The position numbers and the translations under genes are program-made. Positions 26,869 through 35,089 of a stretch of 64,000 bases of DNA are shown here, one piece after another; within the stretch, counting starts at the first letter, position 1; each line of letters opens with the position of its first letter. The stretch covers positions 434,001 to 498,000 of the forward strand of contig CAWDKQ010000009.1 of the NCBI GenBank assembly GCA_963802915.1, in the 5' to 3' direction. This DNA comes from JAICMB01 sp963802915. Its GTDB lineage: Bacteria > Acidobacteriota > Terriglobia > Bryobacterales > Bryobacteraceae. The notes under the pieces are model-generated. The model was not told the origin of the DNA. It made no database searches and saw only the letters and a program-made list of their open reading frames with translations.

Positions 26869-28023
26869 ATGCGCGTGATTTGTCTGGTCTTCGCGACCGC
26901 GGTTGCTTGCGCTCAAGGTCCGGTGAGTTTTCGCGAGCATCTTATCGCGTCAGACCTACCGTCTGGTTATTCCGTCATGATCGCCGATATCAACCATGAC
27001 GGCCGTCCCGACGTTGTCGGGTTAGCACAGGAGTTGACTGAACTTGCGTGGTTTGAGAATCCCGGCTGGCAACGGCACGTATTGGTGAAAAACATGCCCG
27101 GCCTGGTCAACATGGCGGCCGCGAACCTGGATCCCGATGGGATTCCGGCGATTGCTTTCGAAAGCGGATTCTCGATGGTGGCCGCGAAAAGCCCGGGACT
27201 GCTTTATTTACTGCGTCATAACGGAGACGTGAACAATCTCTGGACAGCTACTAAGATCGATGAGCTACCGACTTCGCACCATGTTGCGTGGGCCGACATT
27301 GACGGATGCGGCAAGAAGGAGTTGATGAACGCGCCCTTGATTGGATTGAAGGCGCTAGCTCCGACCTACGACGACAAAGTCTCACTGGTTTATTACAGGC
27401 AGGACGATTGGAAGAGAAGGACGATTGACGACGACATCACGGGAATTCTTCATCGTGTTCATCCCGTGCATTGGGATGGGAGTCCTCGCGAACAACTGCT
27501 AACCGCGGGTTTCGACGGCATCCGGGTCTATTCCGCGACCGGCCCAGCGGAGAGTCTCCACTGGCATCGCGAGTTGATCTCCAAGGGGCATGAAGCCGAA
27601 GCTCCGCACAAAGGCACCAGCGATGTCGCGGTGGCTCATTTCCGATCGCGCCGCTTTCTGGCAGCTGTGGAACCATGGCATGGGAACGAAGTCGTCGTCT
27701 ACACGGAAGAACCGTCGCATAAATGGCATCGCGAGGTTATTTTCTCGGAGTTATCTGAAGGACATGAAGTCGCCGTCGGCGATTTCAATGGCGACGGCCT
27801 CGACGATATTGCAGTCGGCGATCGCGGTAAGAACAAAAGCGTGCATGTGTTCTTTGCCAAGGACGATACCGGCCTCCATTGGGATCACCGCATTATCGAC
27901 AATGGCGGCATGGCGGGATCGAGCTGCGTCACGGCGGACATCAACTCCGATGGACGCCCCGATATCGTTTGCATCGGCACTACTACGGCGAATCTGAAGT
28001 GGTACGAGAACTTGGGTAAGTAA
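26869..28023 (+). CDS. Exported FG-GAP/VCBS repeat protein
   Basis: The ATG at 26869 begins a clean signal peptide (MRVICLVFATAVACAQ); 384 residues. FG-GAP/VCBS calcium-loop repeats follow: MIADINHDGRPDVVG near 37, then NLDPDGIPAIAFE, WADIDGCGKKELMN, VGDFNGDGLDDIAVGD and TADINSDGRPDIVCIG, each supplying strand-loop blades of a propeller. Members act as secreted binding or adhesion modules, or as uncharacterised enzymes. It is monocistronic, bounded by a divergent gene and a terminator. No catalytic motif was seen. Confidence 0.82.
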   Translation: MRVICLVFATAVACAQGPVSFREHLIASDLPSGYSVMIADINHDGRPDVVGLAQELTELAWFENPGWQRHVLVKNMPGLVNMAAANLDPDGIPAIAFESGFSMVAAKSPGLLYLLRHNGDVNNLWTATKIDELPTSHHVAWADIDGCGKKELMNAPLIGLKALAPTYDDKVSLVYYRQDDWKRRTIDDDITGILHRVHPVHWDGSPREQLLTAGFDGIRVYSATGPAESLHWHRELISKGHEAEAPHKGTSDVAVAHFRSRRFLAAVEPWHGNEVVVYTEEPSHKWHREVIFSELSEGHEVAVGDFNGDGLDDIAVGDRGKNKSVHVFFAKDDTGLHWDHRIIDNGGMAGSSCVTADINSDGRPDIVCIGTTTANLKWYENLGK

Positions 28024-28029
28024 GTTGTC

Positions 28030-28053
28030 AGGGGGTCGAGTTAGACCCCCTTT
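28030..28053 (+). terminator. Rho-independent terminator between convergent genes
   Basis: AGGGGGTC (28030-28037) pairs perfectly with GACCCCCT (28044-28051) around a GAGTTA loop and runs into TTT. It follows the FG-GAP gene and overlaps the stop of gcvPB on the other strand. Confidence 0.7.
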
Positions 28054-29654
28054 GCTGCCTCTTCCAGTTCGAAAGCCTCCTCGGCCTGTTCCACTTTTCT
28101 TCGATAGGCCCGCCACGTCATTGCCCACAGTGCTGGATTTTTCAATGGCTCTTGCTGAACGCGATGGATCGAACTGTTATGCGGCGCCGTTTTGACAATC
28201 TCGGGGTTTGTATACGCTTCGTTCACGACGTGCTCCAGAATCGCGGCGTATTCGTCCAGTTCGCGCTGCGTGTACGATTCCGTCGGTTCCAGCGTACATG
28301 GACTCGGTACAACGAACGGATGATGGCTGGTCCAGTAATGCACTCCGAAATCGGCGGCGCGCATTCCGAGATCCTGTGAAGTAACTCCCGTATCCTGAAA
28401 CAATTTTTCCCAGCTATAACGCACCTGTTCGATGCGATGCCGCCCCTGCGCGTAGGGTGCACTGGCTCCGCGAAGCTCGAGCATTTTCTTCATCAGGTAG
28501 TTATTGTTTAGAACGGCAATTTGAGCCACTTCGCGCAATCCGGATGCGCCCAGACTCATCACCCACGTGTACGCGCGCACCACGTTGGACGCGGAGCCGT
28601 AGAAATGCGCCACTTTGCCGATGCTATCGGGCCGCTCCCAATCGAGATAGTAACGGTCTTCATCGCGTTCGACGGTCGGTACGGGCAGGAACCGCGCAAG
28701 CTCATGAGTGACTCCAACCGCACCAGCTCCGGGCCCACCGCACGCATGAGGCACCGAAAACGTTTTGTGCAGATTGAACTGGCACAAATCGAAACCCGCC
28801 TCACGCGCGCGCGCGATGCCCAAAATTCCGTTAGCGTTGGCCTGGTCGTAGCAGCAAAGGCCTCCCGCTTCGTGAACTGCTTGAGTAAACTCGGCGATCC
28901 GAGGATTGAATATGCCGGTGTCCTCAGGATTGGTGATCATCAGCGCGGCTGTTCGATGGGACAGAACTCTCTTGAGCGAATCCAGTTCGGGATAACCATC
29001 CGGACCCGGAGGAATCGTGACAACGTCGAACCCCACCATTCGGGCACAAGCCGCATCGGAAGGATGCGAAAAGATCGTAGTGACGATTTCGCGCCGTTGC
29101 TTCTCTCCGCGGGACTCATAGTACGCGCGCAGCATCGCCATGTTCGTGTAGATGCCCGCCGATCCGGAACGGGGCTGCAACGAGAATCGATCGAGGCCCG
29201 ATACTGCTTTCATCATCTGCTCGAACGAATACAAAATCGCGAGCATTCCCTGCACGGTTTCTTCCGGCTGTAGCGGATGAAGCTCCGACACGGCGGCTGT
29301 GCGGACAATCTGGTCGTTGATCTTGGGGCTGTATTTCATCGTGCAGGTGCCGTAAACGTCAACGTTCAGATCGACCCCCAGGTTCTCTTGCGACAGACGT
29401 AGGAAATGTCGAAGCACTTGCGGTTGCCCGAGTTCCGGTAGCTTTGGCGGCGAGGACCTGCGCATCTCCAACGGGACGTCGGACATGGGATCGCCGATTT
29501 CAGCGCGCATCCCGGCGTCGGCCTCAGGCGGAATCAATCCCCGCTCACCCTCCGTGCTCAATTCAAAAATCAATGGCTCACTCCATCGAGCCTGATGGAA
29601 AGGCCGTAGAACCGGCTTGCCATTGATGTAGCGTTTCGCAGTAATGTCTTCCAT
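28041..29654 (-). CDS. gcvPB: Glycine decarboxylase P-protein subunit 2
   Basis: This 537-residue PLP enzyme half decarboxylates glycine and loads the aminomethyl group on lipoyl-GcvH. The PLP-binding lysine lies in FNLHKTFSVPHACGGPGAG near residue 293, and the aspartate/histidine pocket in CCYDQANANGILG near 265. Its start is 3 nt after the gcvPA stop; both are needed for the heterodimeric form common outside Proteobacteria. No gcvH or gcvT gene is in the window, so those must be elsewhere. Confidence 0.95.
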   Translation of the reverse strand: MEDITAKRYINGKPVLRPFHQARWSEPLIFELSTEGERGLIPPEADAGMRAEIGDPMSDVPLEMRRSSPPKLPELGQPQVLRHFLRLSQENLGVDLNVDVYGTCTMKYSPKINDQIVRTAAVSELHPLQPEETVQGMLAILYSFEQMMKAVSGLDRFSLQPRSGSAGIYTNMAMLRAYYESRGEKQRREIVTTIFSHPSDAACARMVGFDVVTIPPGPDGYPELDSLKRVLSHRTAALMITNPEDTGIFNPRIAEFTQAVHEAGGLCCYDQANANGILGIARAREAGFDLCQFNLHKTFSVPHACGGPGAGAVGVTHELARFLPVPTVERDEDRYYLDWERPDSIGKVAHFYGSASNVVRAYTWVMSLGASGLREVAQIAVLNNNYLMKKMLELRGASAPYAQGRHRIEQVRYSWEKLFQDTGVTSQDLGMRAADFGVHYWTSHHPFVVPSPCTLEPTESYTQRELDEYAAILEHVVNEAYTNPEIVKTAPHNSSIHRVQQEPLKNPALWAMTWRAYRRKVEQAEEAFELEEAAKGV

Positions 29655-29657
29655 GGC

Positions 29658-31034
29658 TTATCTCGCGATCTCCCGAAGAGCGCTCACAAGGCGATCGATG
29701 TCTGCTTTCGTAATTAGCTCCGTGAAACAGAACAAGGCGCAATCGGCGAATTCGGGGAACTCGCGCCCCAGCGCTTTACCGCCGAAAATTCCGCGATCCA
29801 GCAGAGCGCGATTGATTTCGCCCACCGATGGCCACTCCTTGCCAAACCTAACTACAAATTCCTTGAAGAAAGGGCCCGTAAAGATCGGCGCTTCAATTCC
29901 CGGTATGTTACTGAGCTGCCGTGCCGCATATCGCGACCGGTAGAGTATTCCTTCGCCTAACTCCCTCATTCCAGCGGGACCTAGCAGAGCAAGATACACG
30001 CCGGCAGTAATTCCCCATATCGCGGCCGCGGTACCGACGAATTCCTTGCCCTGCTCCCGCTTCATCAAGGAAGTTCGGTCGAACGCAACGTCGCCAAATC
30101 CGTACTCGCCTTCGACGCGGGTGGGCGAAATACCATACAGGCGGGACGGCAGTTCGCTGACGAATCGTTCTTCATCGGGGATAGCGATAAAACCACCGTG
30201 GCCCCCGCCAAATTGCATGTGCATACCGAGGGGCTGTAGGTCTCCGCATACGATGTCCGCGCCATAATCCGCTGGTGGTGCGAGCACGCCGAGCGTGATC
30301 GGATCCACGGCGGTAATGCAAAGCGCTCCATGACTGTGCGCAAGATCCGCAATGTGTTGCCCGGATTCGATGATGCCGAGATAAGTCGGATTGTCGAAGT
30401 AGACGGCCGCAAAGTCGGAGGACAATAAATGCTCCAACGCGTTGGCATCGATTTGCCCGGTTTGTTTGTTAAACGGTATAGTTTCGATAGAGATATCGGA
30501 ACGGCAGTAACACCGGATATGCGATAACCGATCAGGATGTACCGTGGCCGAAACGAGTACGCGATTACGACCGGTAATGCGGCTGGCCATGCGAATAGCA
30601 GTCGCCGCAGCCTGACAGCCGTCGTACGTGGGCACATTGACGACATCCATGTTCAGCAACTCGCCCATCATGCTGGTGTATTCCCAAAGCGCCTGCCAGC
30701 GGCCGTGGTCCTCGTACGGTAAGCCTGAGTAAGCCGTCAGGAATTCGCTGCGGCCGTTGATCTCATCACAAATCGCCGGAACATAGTGGTGATAACAACC
30801 TGCGCCCAAAAAATTGAGGAAACTGCCACAATGCGAGTTCTTAGCCAGCAAGCCTTCCACATGGCGTCGAAGGGCACTCTCTGATGGAAGCGCCGGCGGT
30901 AAATCCAGATCTCCTCGGAAGCGTAGCGGCTCGGGGATATCTTCATACAGTTCCTCGATGTCTCCGATTCCTAGCTCGTTGAGCATACGGGCTTTTGTTG
31001 AGGGATTGGAGTTCGGAATATATGGATGAACCAT
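29658..31034 (-). CDS. gcvPA: Glycine decarboxylase P-protein subunit 1
   Basis: The 458-residue first half of the split P-protein begins MVHPYIPNSNPSTKARMLNE and contains the conserved FLGAGCYHHYVPAICDEI near 75 and TAYSGLPYEDHGRWQALWEY near 100. It lacks the PLP lysine, which is on subunit 2. It starts 125 bp from the divergent lactate-racemase-domain gene, and the intervening DNA contains a strong palindrome. No glycine riboswitch features were recognised in that short leader. Confidence 0.95.
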   Translation of the reverse strand: MVHPYIPNSNPSTKARMLNELGIGDIEELYEDIPEPLRFRGDLDLPPALPSESALRRHVEGLLAKNSHCGSFLNFLGAGCYHHYVPAICDEINGRSEFLTAYSGLPYEDHGRWQALWEYTSMMGELLNMDVVNVPTYDGCQAAATAIRMASRITGRNRVLVSATVHPDRLSHIRCYCRSDISIETIPFNKQTGQIDANALEHLLSSDFAAVYFDNPTYLGIIESGQHIADLAHSHGALCITAVDPITLGVLAPPADYGADIVCGDLQPLGMHMQFGGGHGGFIAIPDEERFVSELPSRLYGISPTRVEGEYGFGDVAFDRTSLMKREQGKEFVGTAAAIWGITAGVYLALLGPAGMRELGEGILYRSRYAARQLSNIPGIEAPIFTGPFFKEFVVRFGKEWPSVGEINRALLDRGIFGGKALGREFPEFADCALFCFTELITKADIDRLVSALREIAR

Positions 31035-31098
31035 ACAAGCTCTTATACCTTTCTCGTCGAGAGGATTCTTTGCTTTAATCTCACACGGAATGTTTAAG

Positions 31099-31118
31099 TT
31101 TGCAAGTTATCTTGCAAA
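31099..31118. promoter_or_regulatory. Palindrome TTTGCAAG-TTAT-CTTGCAAA between gcvPA and racemase-domain gene
   Basis: The 8-bp arms are perfectly complementary around a TTAT centre. It lies between divergent starts at 31034 (minus) and 31159 (plus), the classic place for an operator controlling both. The core matches the palindrome at 26822-26834. Confidence 0.5.
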
Positions 31119-31158
31119 GCAGCTAGTTAGGGAGTATCATCACAACTTCAGAACTAAC

Positions 31159-32445
31159 ATGGACCCGTCAGTGCAGTTTCCACGGATTCTGCTGGTACGT
31201 CAGAATTTCCCCGATCACAGTCTTGTGAATGTTCGCGACTCTGTAAATCAAGAGCTTGCCGGCTCTTTATTCGGCTCGAGAGTTGCGCCGGGACAAAGAA
31301 TTTGCATTTGTGTAGGCAGCCGTGGAATCAGCAACATCGCCATGATCGTGCGCGCTGTCGTCGATTTCTGGAAGTCGCGTCAGGTTCGGCCTTTCTTGAT
31401 CCCTGCGATGGGTAGCCACGGTGCGGCCTCCGCTCCAGGACAGGCAGCTGTCCTCGCGCACTACGGAATCACGGAAGAAGCAATGGGCTGCCCAGTCATA
31501 AGCTCGCTCGATGTTGTGTCACTCGGACGCACTCCGGACGGCATCGAAGCTTTCATGGATCGCAATGCGTTTGAAGCCGACGCTGTGATGTTAGTGAATC
31601 GCGTAAAATGGCACACCGATTTTGAAGGCAAGATCGAAAGCGGTCTGTTCAAAATGATGGCCATAGGTCTCGGCAAATTCGCTGGAGCGCAGCGTTATCA
31701 CACGTTTGCGTATAGGCTGGGCCTGGAGCACGTCATCCGCAGCGTAGGCCGCCAGGTGCTTGGCTCGGGCAAGATCATTGGCGGACTCGCGATTCTCGAA
31801 GATGCGTATCACCGTACGGCGAAAGTTGCCGCGGTTGCGGTCCATGAGATGGAACAACGCGAAGAAGAACTACTCTCCCTGGTGAAGTCGTGGATGGGAA
31901 GGATTCGCATGAATCTCGACGTCCTGATCCTCGACGAAATCGGTAAGAACATCAGCGGATCCGGGATGGACGCCAAGGTGGTAAACCGTTCTGAGGGCGC
32001 GTATAATCCATGGCCCGGCGCTCCGCAGATTGAGCGCGTTTTCGTGCGCGATCTCAGCAAAGAGAGCGACGGCAACGCCATTGGCTTAGGCATGGCCGAC
32101 GTCGTTTCGGATCGTTTGCTGAGCAAGATCGACTGGACTCCTACGTACGTTAATTCATTGACAGCGTGCAGTCCGGGCGATGCTCGCCTACCGGTGCACT
32201 TTGCCTCTGATCTCGAATGTCTGGAGCGAATCGCGCCGACCGTAGGCCGAGAAGACCTGCGCGACGTAACTTATGGCTGGATCAGGAATTCGTTGGACCT
32301 CGGTCTGATTGGACTCAGCGAGAATCTCCGCGAAGCGATCGATCGCAATCCCGATCTCGAGTGCGTGAGCGACGCGCAGCCTTTTGAGTTCGATCTGCAG
32401 GGGAATCTCATGACAGTTTTCGAGCATGCCTCCGCGATTGCCTAA
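31159..32445 (+). CDS. Lactate racemase domain (LarA/DUF2088-like) protein
   Basis: From the ATG at 31159 the protein is 428 residues; a start at 31090 would run through the palindrome and is disfavoured. LarA-type landmarks: an ICICVGSRGISNI Rossmann-like strand-turn, PAMGSHGAASAPGQ with the first conserved histidine near 110, and VNRVKWHTDFEGKIESG with the second histidine and lysine near 180. LarA needs the nickel-pincer nucleotide made by LarBCE, none of which is visible here. Many DUF2088 relatives act on other 2-hydroxy acids. The next genes (mutarotase-fold and sugar-binding proteins) favour a sugar-acid substrate. Confidence 0.8.
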   Translation: MDPSVQFPRILLVRQNFPDHSLVNVRDSVNQELAGSLFGSRVAPGQRICICVGSRGISNIAMIVRAVVDFWKSRQVRPFLIPAMGSHGAASAPGQAAVLAHYGITEEAMGCPVISSLDVVSLGRTPDGIEAFMDRNAFEADAVMLVNRVKWHTDFEGKIESGLFKMMAIGLGKFAGAQRYHTFAYRLGLEHVIRSVGRQVLGSGKIIGGLAILEDAYHRTAKVAAVAVHEMEQREEELLSLVKSWMGRIRMNLDVLILDEIGKNISGSGMDAKVVNRSEGAYNPWPGAPQIERVFVRDLSKESDGNAIGLGMADVVSDRLLSKIDWTPTYVNSLTACSPGDARLPVHFASDLECLERIAPTVGREDLRDVTYGWIRNSLDLGLIGLSENLREAIDRNPDLECVSDAQPFEFDLQGNLMTVFEHASAIA

Positions 32446-32453
32446 AACAATTT

Positions 32454-33428
32454 ATGCGACACATTTTATTCTTAGTCGTCCTGATTTGCTCGTGGAGCCT
32501 CTTCGCCGCCGCCGAAGACTATCCCAAGGCTGAGATCTCGAATGGACTCATCCACATGGAGTTGATGCTTCCGGACGCCGAACACGGGTCTTACCGCGGT
32601 ACGCGGTTTGATTGGGCCGGAATTATTTCGAGCCTCAAATTTCAAGGACACGAGTATTTCGGCCAATGGTACGAGCGTCATGATCCGAAAATACATGACG
32701 CGATCACCGGCCCGGTGGAGGAGTTCCTCACCAACGACGCGACCGTCGGTTATCACGAAACGCCCGTCGGCGGCACTTTCGTGCGCATCGGCATTGGTTC
32801 GGTGCGTAAGCCGGATGAGCCTGCTTACCGGCGATTCGATACCTACGACATTGTCGACCCTGGCAAGCGCACACTGCGCAAAGGCAAAGACTGGATTCAG
32901 TTCGTGCATGAAATGAAGTCGGACCAGGGCTATGCGTTTCGTTATACCAAGACGCTGCGGCTCACCAAGGGCAAGCCGCAACTCGTGATTGAGCACGCTT
33001 TGAAGAACACCGGCTCTCGCGAAATAGATACTTTCCAATACAATCATAATTTCTTTGTGATCGACCACGAAGTCGTGGGTCCGGACATGCGCATCGGGTT
33101 CACTTTCCCTCCGAAGGCGTTGGCGGAATTGAAGAACGGAGCCGAGATCCACGGTCAGGAAATAACTTATCAGCGGGAGATAAAGAAGGGCGGAGGGGAG
33201 TTCTCGGAATTGACCGGTTTCTCCGATGATGTCCGCGACTACGACATCCGGATTGAGAATACGAAGTCCGGAGCCGGGGTGCGAATACGCGGCGACCGGC
33301 CGCTCGCGAAGGTGATGTTCTGGTGCATCAACACCGTTGCCGTCGCGGAGCCGTACGTGCATTTAGACGTGAAACCCGGCCAAGAGACACGCTGGGCGCT
33401 CCGTTACGATTTCTATACGCTTCACTGA
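32454..33428 (+). CDS. Exported galactose-mutarotase-fold protein
   Basis: The 324-residue product starts 8 nt after the racemase-domain gene. A signal peptide (ILFLVVLICSWSLFAAA) precedes a beta-sandwich: NGLIHMELMLPDAEHGSYRG, FDWAGIISSLKFQGHEYFG, LVIEHALKNTGSREIDTFQY with NHNFFVIDHE, and a C-terminal EPYVHLDVKPGQETRW. This is the aldose-1-epimerase-like supersandwich; catalytic histidines of GalM are not clearly conserved, so binding or an altered enzyme activity is equally possible. Confidence 0.68.
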   Translation: MRHILFLVVLICSWSLFAAAEDYPKAEISNGLIHMELMLPDAEHGSYRGTRFDWAGIISSLKFQGHEYFGQWYERHDPKIHDAITGPVEEFLTNDATVGYHETPVGGTFVRIGIGSVRKPDEPAYRRFDTYDIVDPGKRTLRKGKDWIQFVHEMKSDQGYAFRYTKTLRLTKGKPQLVIEHALKNTGSREIDTFQYNHNFFVIDHEVVGPDMRIGFTFPPKALAELKNGAEIHGQEITYQREIKKGGGEFSELTGFSDDVRDYDIRIENTKSGAGVRIRGDRPLAKVMFWCINTVAVAEPYVHLDVKPGQETRWALRYDFYTLH

Positions 33429-33446
33429 TGGCTTCGAAATGAGCTT

Positions 33447-34775
33447 ATGAAGCGCCGTGATGCTTTCGTTCCCATGGCCTTTCTGGCAGGCGCTATCGCT
33501 CGCCCGTTTGCATGCGGCGCCGAGCCCGGCGGAAAAATACGCTTTGCCGGCGAGAAATGGTTCCTCAATTCTCTGGTCAAGACTAATCGAATCCCGGAGT
33601 TCGAGCGGCAAACCGGTATAGCGGTCGAGATTATCTATCGCGATCATCAGGACGTGCTCGAAGATCTCTCGCGCGCAACTTCGAGCGGCGGCGCGTACGA
33701 TCTGGTTCTCATGCGGCATCGGTTTCTCGGCAGTCTGGTCGACAGACAACTGGTGCAACCAATCGATTCTTACGTCACGGATCGGGCCCTCCGCGCGTTC
33801 GATCCCGCTCAGCAGTTATTCGAACCGTGGTGGCGTGAGATCAGTTGCTTCAACAACCACGTCTACGGTTATCCCTACACCTTGCTGACACCTTACGTGT
33901 GCTACCGGAAGGATCTCTTGAATAATCCGGCGGAGCGGGAGCAATTCAAGAAACGCTATGGGATCGAACCCCAGCCACCGCGCTCCTGGGAGATGTATCT
34001 CCGCCTGGCTGAATTCTTTACACGTCCTGAGCAAGATTTTTACGGGACTTACATTCAGGGTAAACGGCATATCGCGCTGTGGTACGAATGGTTGAATTTC
34101 TGTTATTCCTTCGGCGGGAACATACTGGCTACGGATCACGGCGAGCATTACGGAGATATCGTGGTCAACTCCCCGCAAAATGTCGCTGCGACGGAATTGT
34201 ATCTCTCACTTCTTCCGTTTAGTCCTCCTGATACATTGACCTACGATTGGATGGGCGCTCAACATGCGCTGCAGCAGGGCCGAGCTTTTATGGGATTGCT
34301 ATGGAACGACCAGGCGCCATTTCTCGAAGATCCCAAGGTGTCGAAAGTCGCTGGGAAAATCGGGTATTGCCTGATTCCATCGGCGGTGAATAAGCCATTC
34401 AGTCAGTTGGAAGGTTGGACCTATCTGACTCCGTCCGGTGCCAGACGGCCGCGAGAAGCCTTTCGGTTCATGGAGTGGGCCTTGTCGCAAGATGTTCAGA
34501 TCGATGAATGCATTCAAGGCGCCCAGTCGCCACGAAAATCGACTTATCTGGACTTGCGAATCAAGAATCTGCCTTTCACGCAGGTGTTTCTCGATAGCGT
34601 TCCGGTAGCGAAACCCAAGCCGACTATCGCCGAAGGGAACCGCATCACGGATATCATAATCGTCGGCCTTCATGACATTGTGACGCGCAAGTATGCGGCC
34701 AAGAGGGGTTTAGACGCCATCGCGCGGCAGATCCATTCCGTCCTGGGGACGAAAGCTGTCCTACGGTACCCTTGA
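33447..34775 (+). CDS. Family 1 extracellular solute-binding protein (orphan)
   Basis: The 442-residue protein has an exported leader (KRRDAFVPMAFLAGAIA), then the two-lobe maltose-binding type fold: IRFAGEKWFLNSLVKTNRIP, EFERQTGIAVEIIYRDHQ, YDLVLMRHRFLGSLVDRQLV and PYTLLTPYVCYRKDLLNNP, with HALQQGRAFMGLLWNDQAP in the C lobe. This would bind a sugar or oligosaccharide in the periplasm. No ABC permease or ATPase gene is nearby; it sits after the mutarotase-fold gene and before a promoter and lactonase. It may serve a transporter elsewhere or have become a sensor or scavenger. Confidence 0.82.
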   Translation: MKRRDAFVPMAFLAGAIARPFACGAEPGGKIRFAGEKWFLNSLVKTNRIPEFERQTGIAVEIIYRDHQDVLEDLSRATSSGGAYDLVLMRHRFLGSLVDRQLVQPIDSYVTDRALRAFDPAQQLFEPWWREISCFNNHVYGYPYTLLTPYVCYRKDLLNNPAEREQFKKRYGIEPQPPRSWEMYLRLAEFFTRPEQDFYGTYIQGKRHIALWYEWLNFCYSFGGNILATDHGEHYGDIVVNSPQNVAATELYLSLLPFSPPDTLTYDWMGAQHALQQGRAFMGLLWNDQAPFLEDPKVSKVAGKIGYCLIPSAVNKPFSQLEGWTYLTPSGARRPREAFRFMEWALSQDVQIDECIQGAQSPRKSTYLDLRIKNLPFTQVFLDSVPVAKPKPTIAEGNRITDIIIVGLHDIVTRKYAAKRGLDAIARQIHSVLGTKAVLRYP

Positions 34776-34800
34776 CATCTGGCAATTCATCATATAAAAT
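34772..34800 (+). promoter_or_regulatory. Sigma70-like promoter upstream of the third lactonase gene
   Basis: TTGACA (34772-34777), 17-bp spacer and TAAAAT (34795-34800) form a near-consensus promoter. It starts inside the stop region of the solute-binding protein gene and leads toward the lactonase at 35090, leaving a leader of roughly 280 nt. Confidence 0.6.
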
Positions 34801-35089
34801 TACCATTGCGATAATCGTCCGAGGAAGAAGAGGTTTCTGTCTTCCCTCGCGCACACGCTGTTGTGCGGCGTCGTGTCAACACGCGGACATAAAGCGGGCT
34901 TACGCCGATCGATAGTACGAGCCTGGTGACGCTCGGCACTGACATCCGTGAACGGCGTCTCGGAATGGCATTCATGCGTGACCCGATGGCCGGACCGTGC
35001 GATCGAATATCAATGACACTAATAAGCGCGTTAACTTTTTTTACTTCGCTCACGTCGAGCGCGACTAACTACTTCGAGTAGAAACACTT
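34801..35089 (+). other. Long untranslated leader before the third lactonase
   Basis: No gene was found in 34776-35089. The stretch lies between a strong promoter and the lactonase start. It contains a possible stem with GAGGAAGA near 34821-34828 and TCTTCCCTC near 34840-34848 (one bulge) and further short repeats. I do not recognise a known riboswitch. Confidence 0.35.

Noticed and set aside
31035..31098. Glycine riboswitch before gcvPA
   Set aside because: The leader is too short and shows none of the expected stems.
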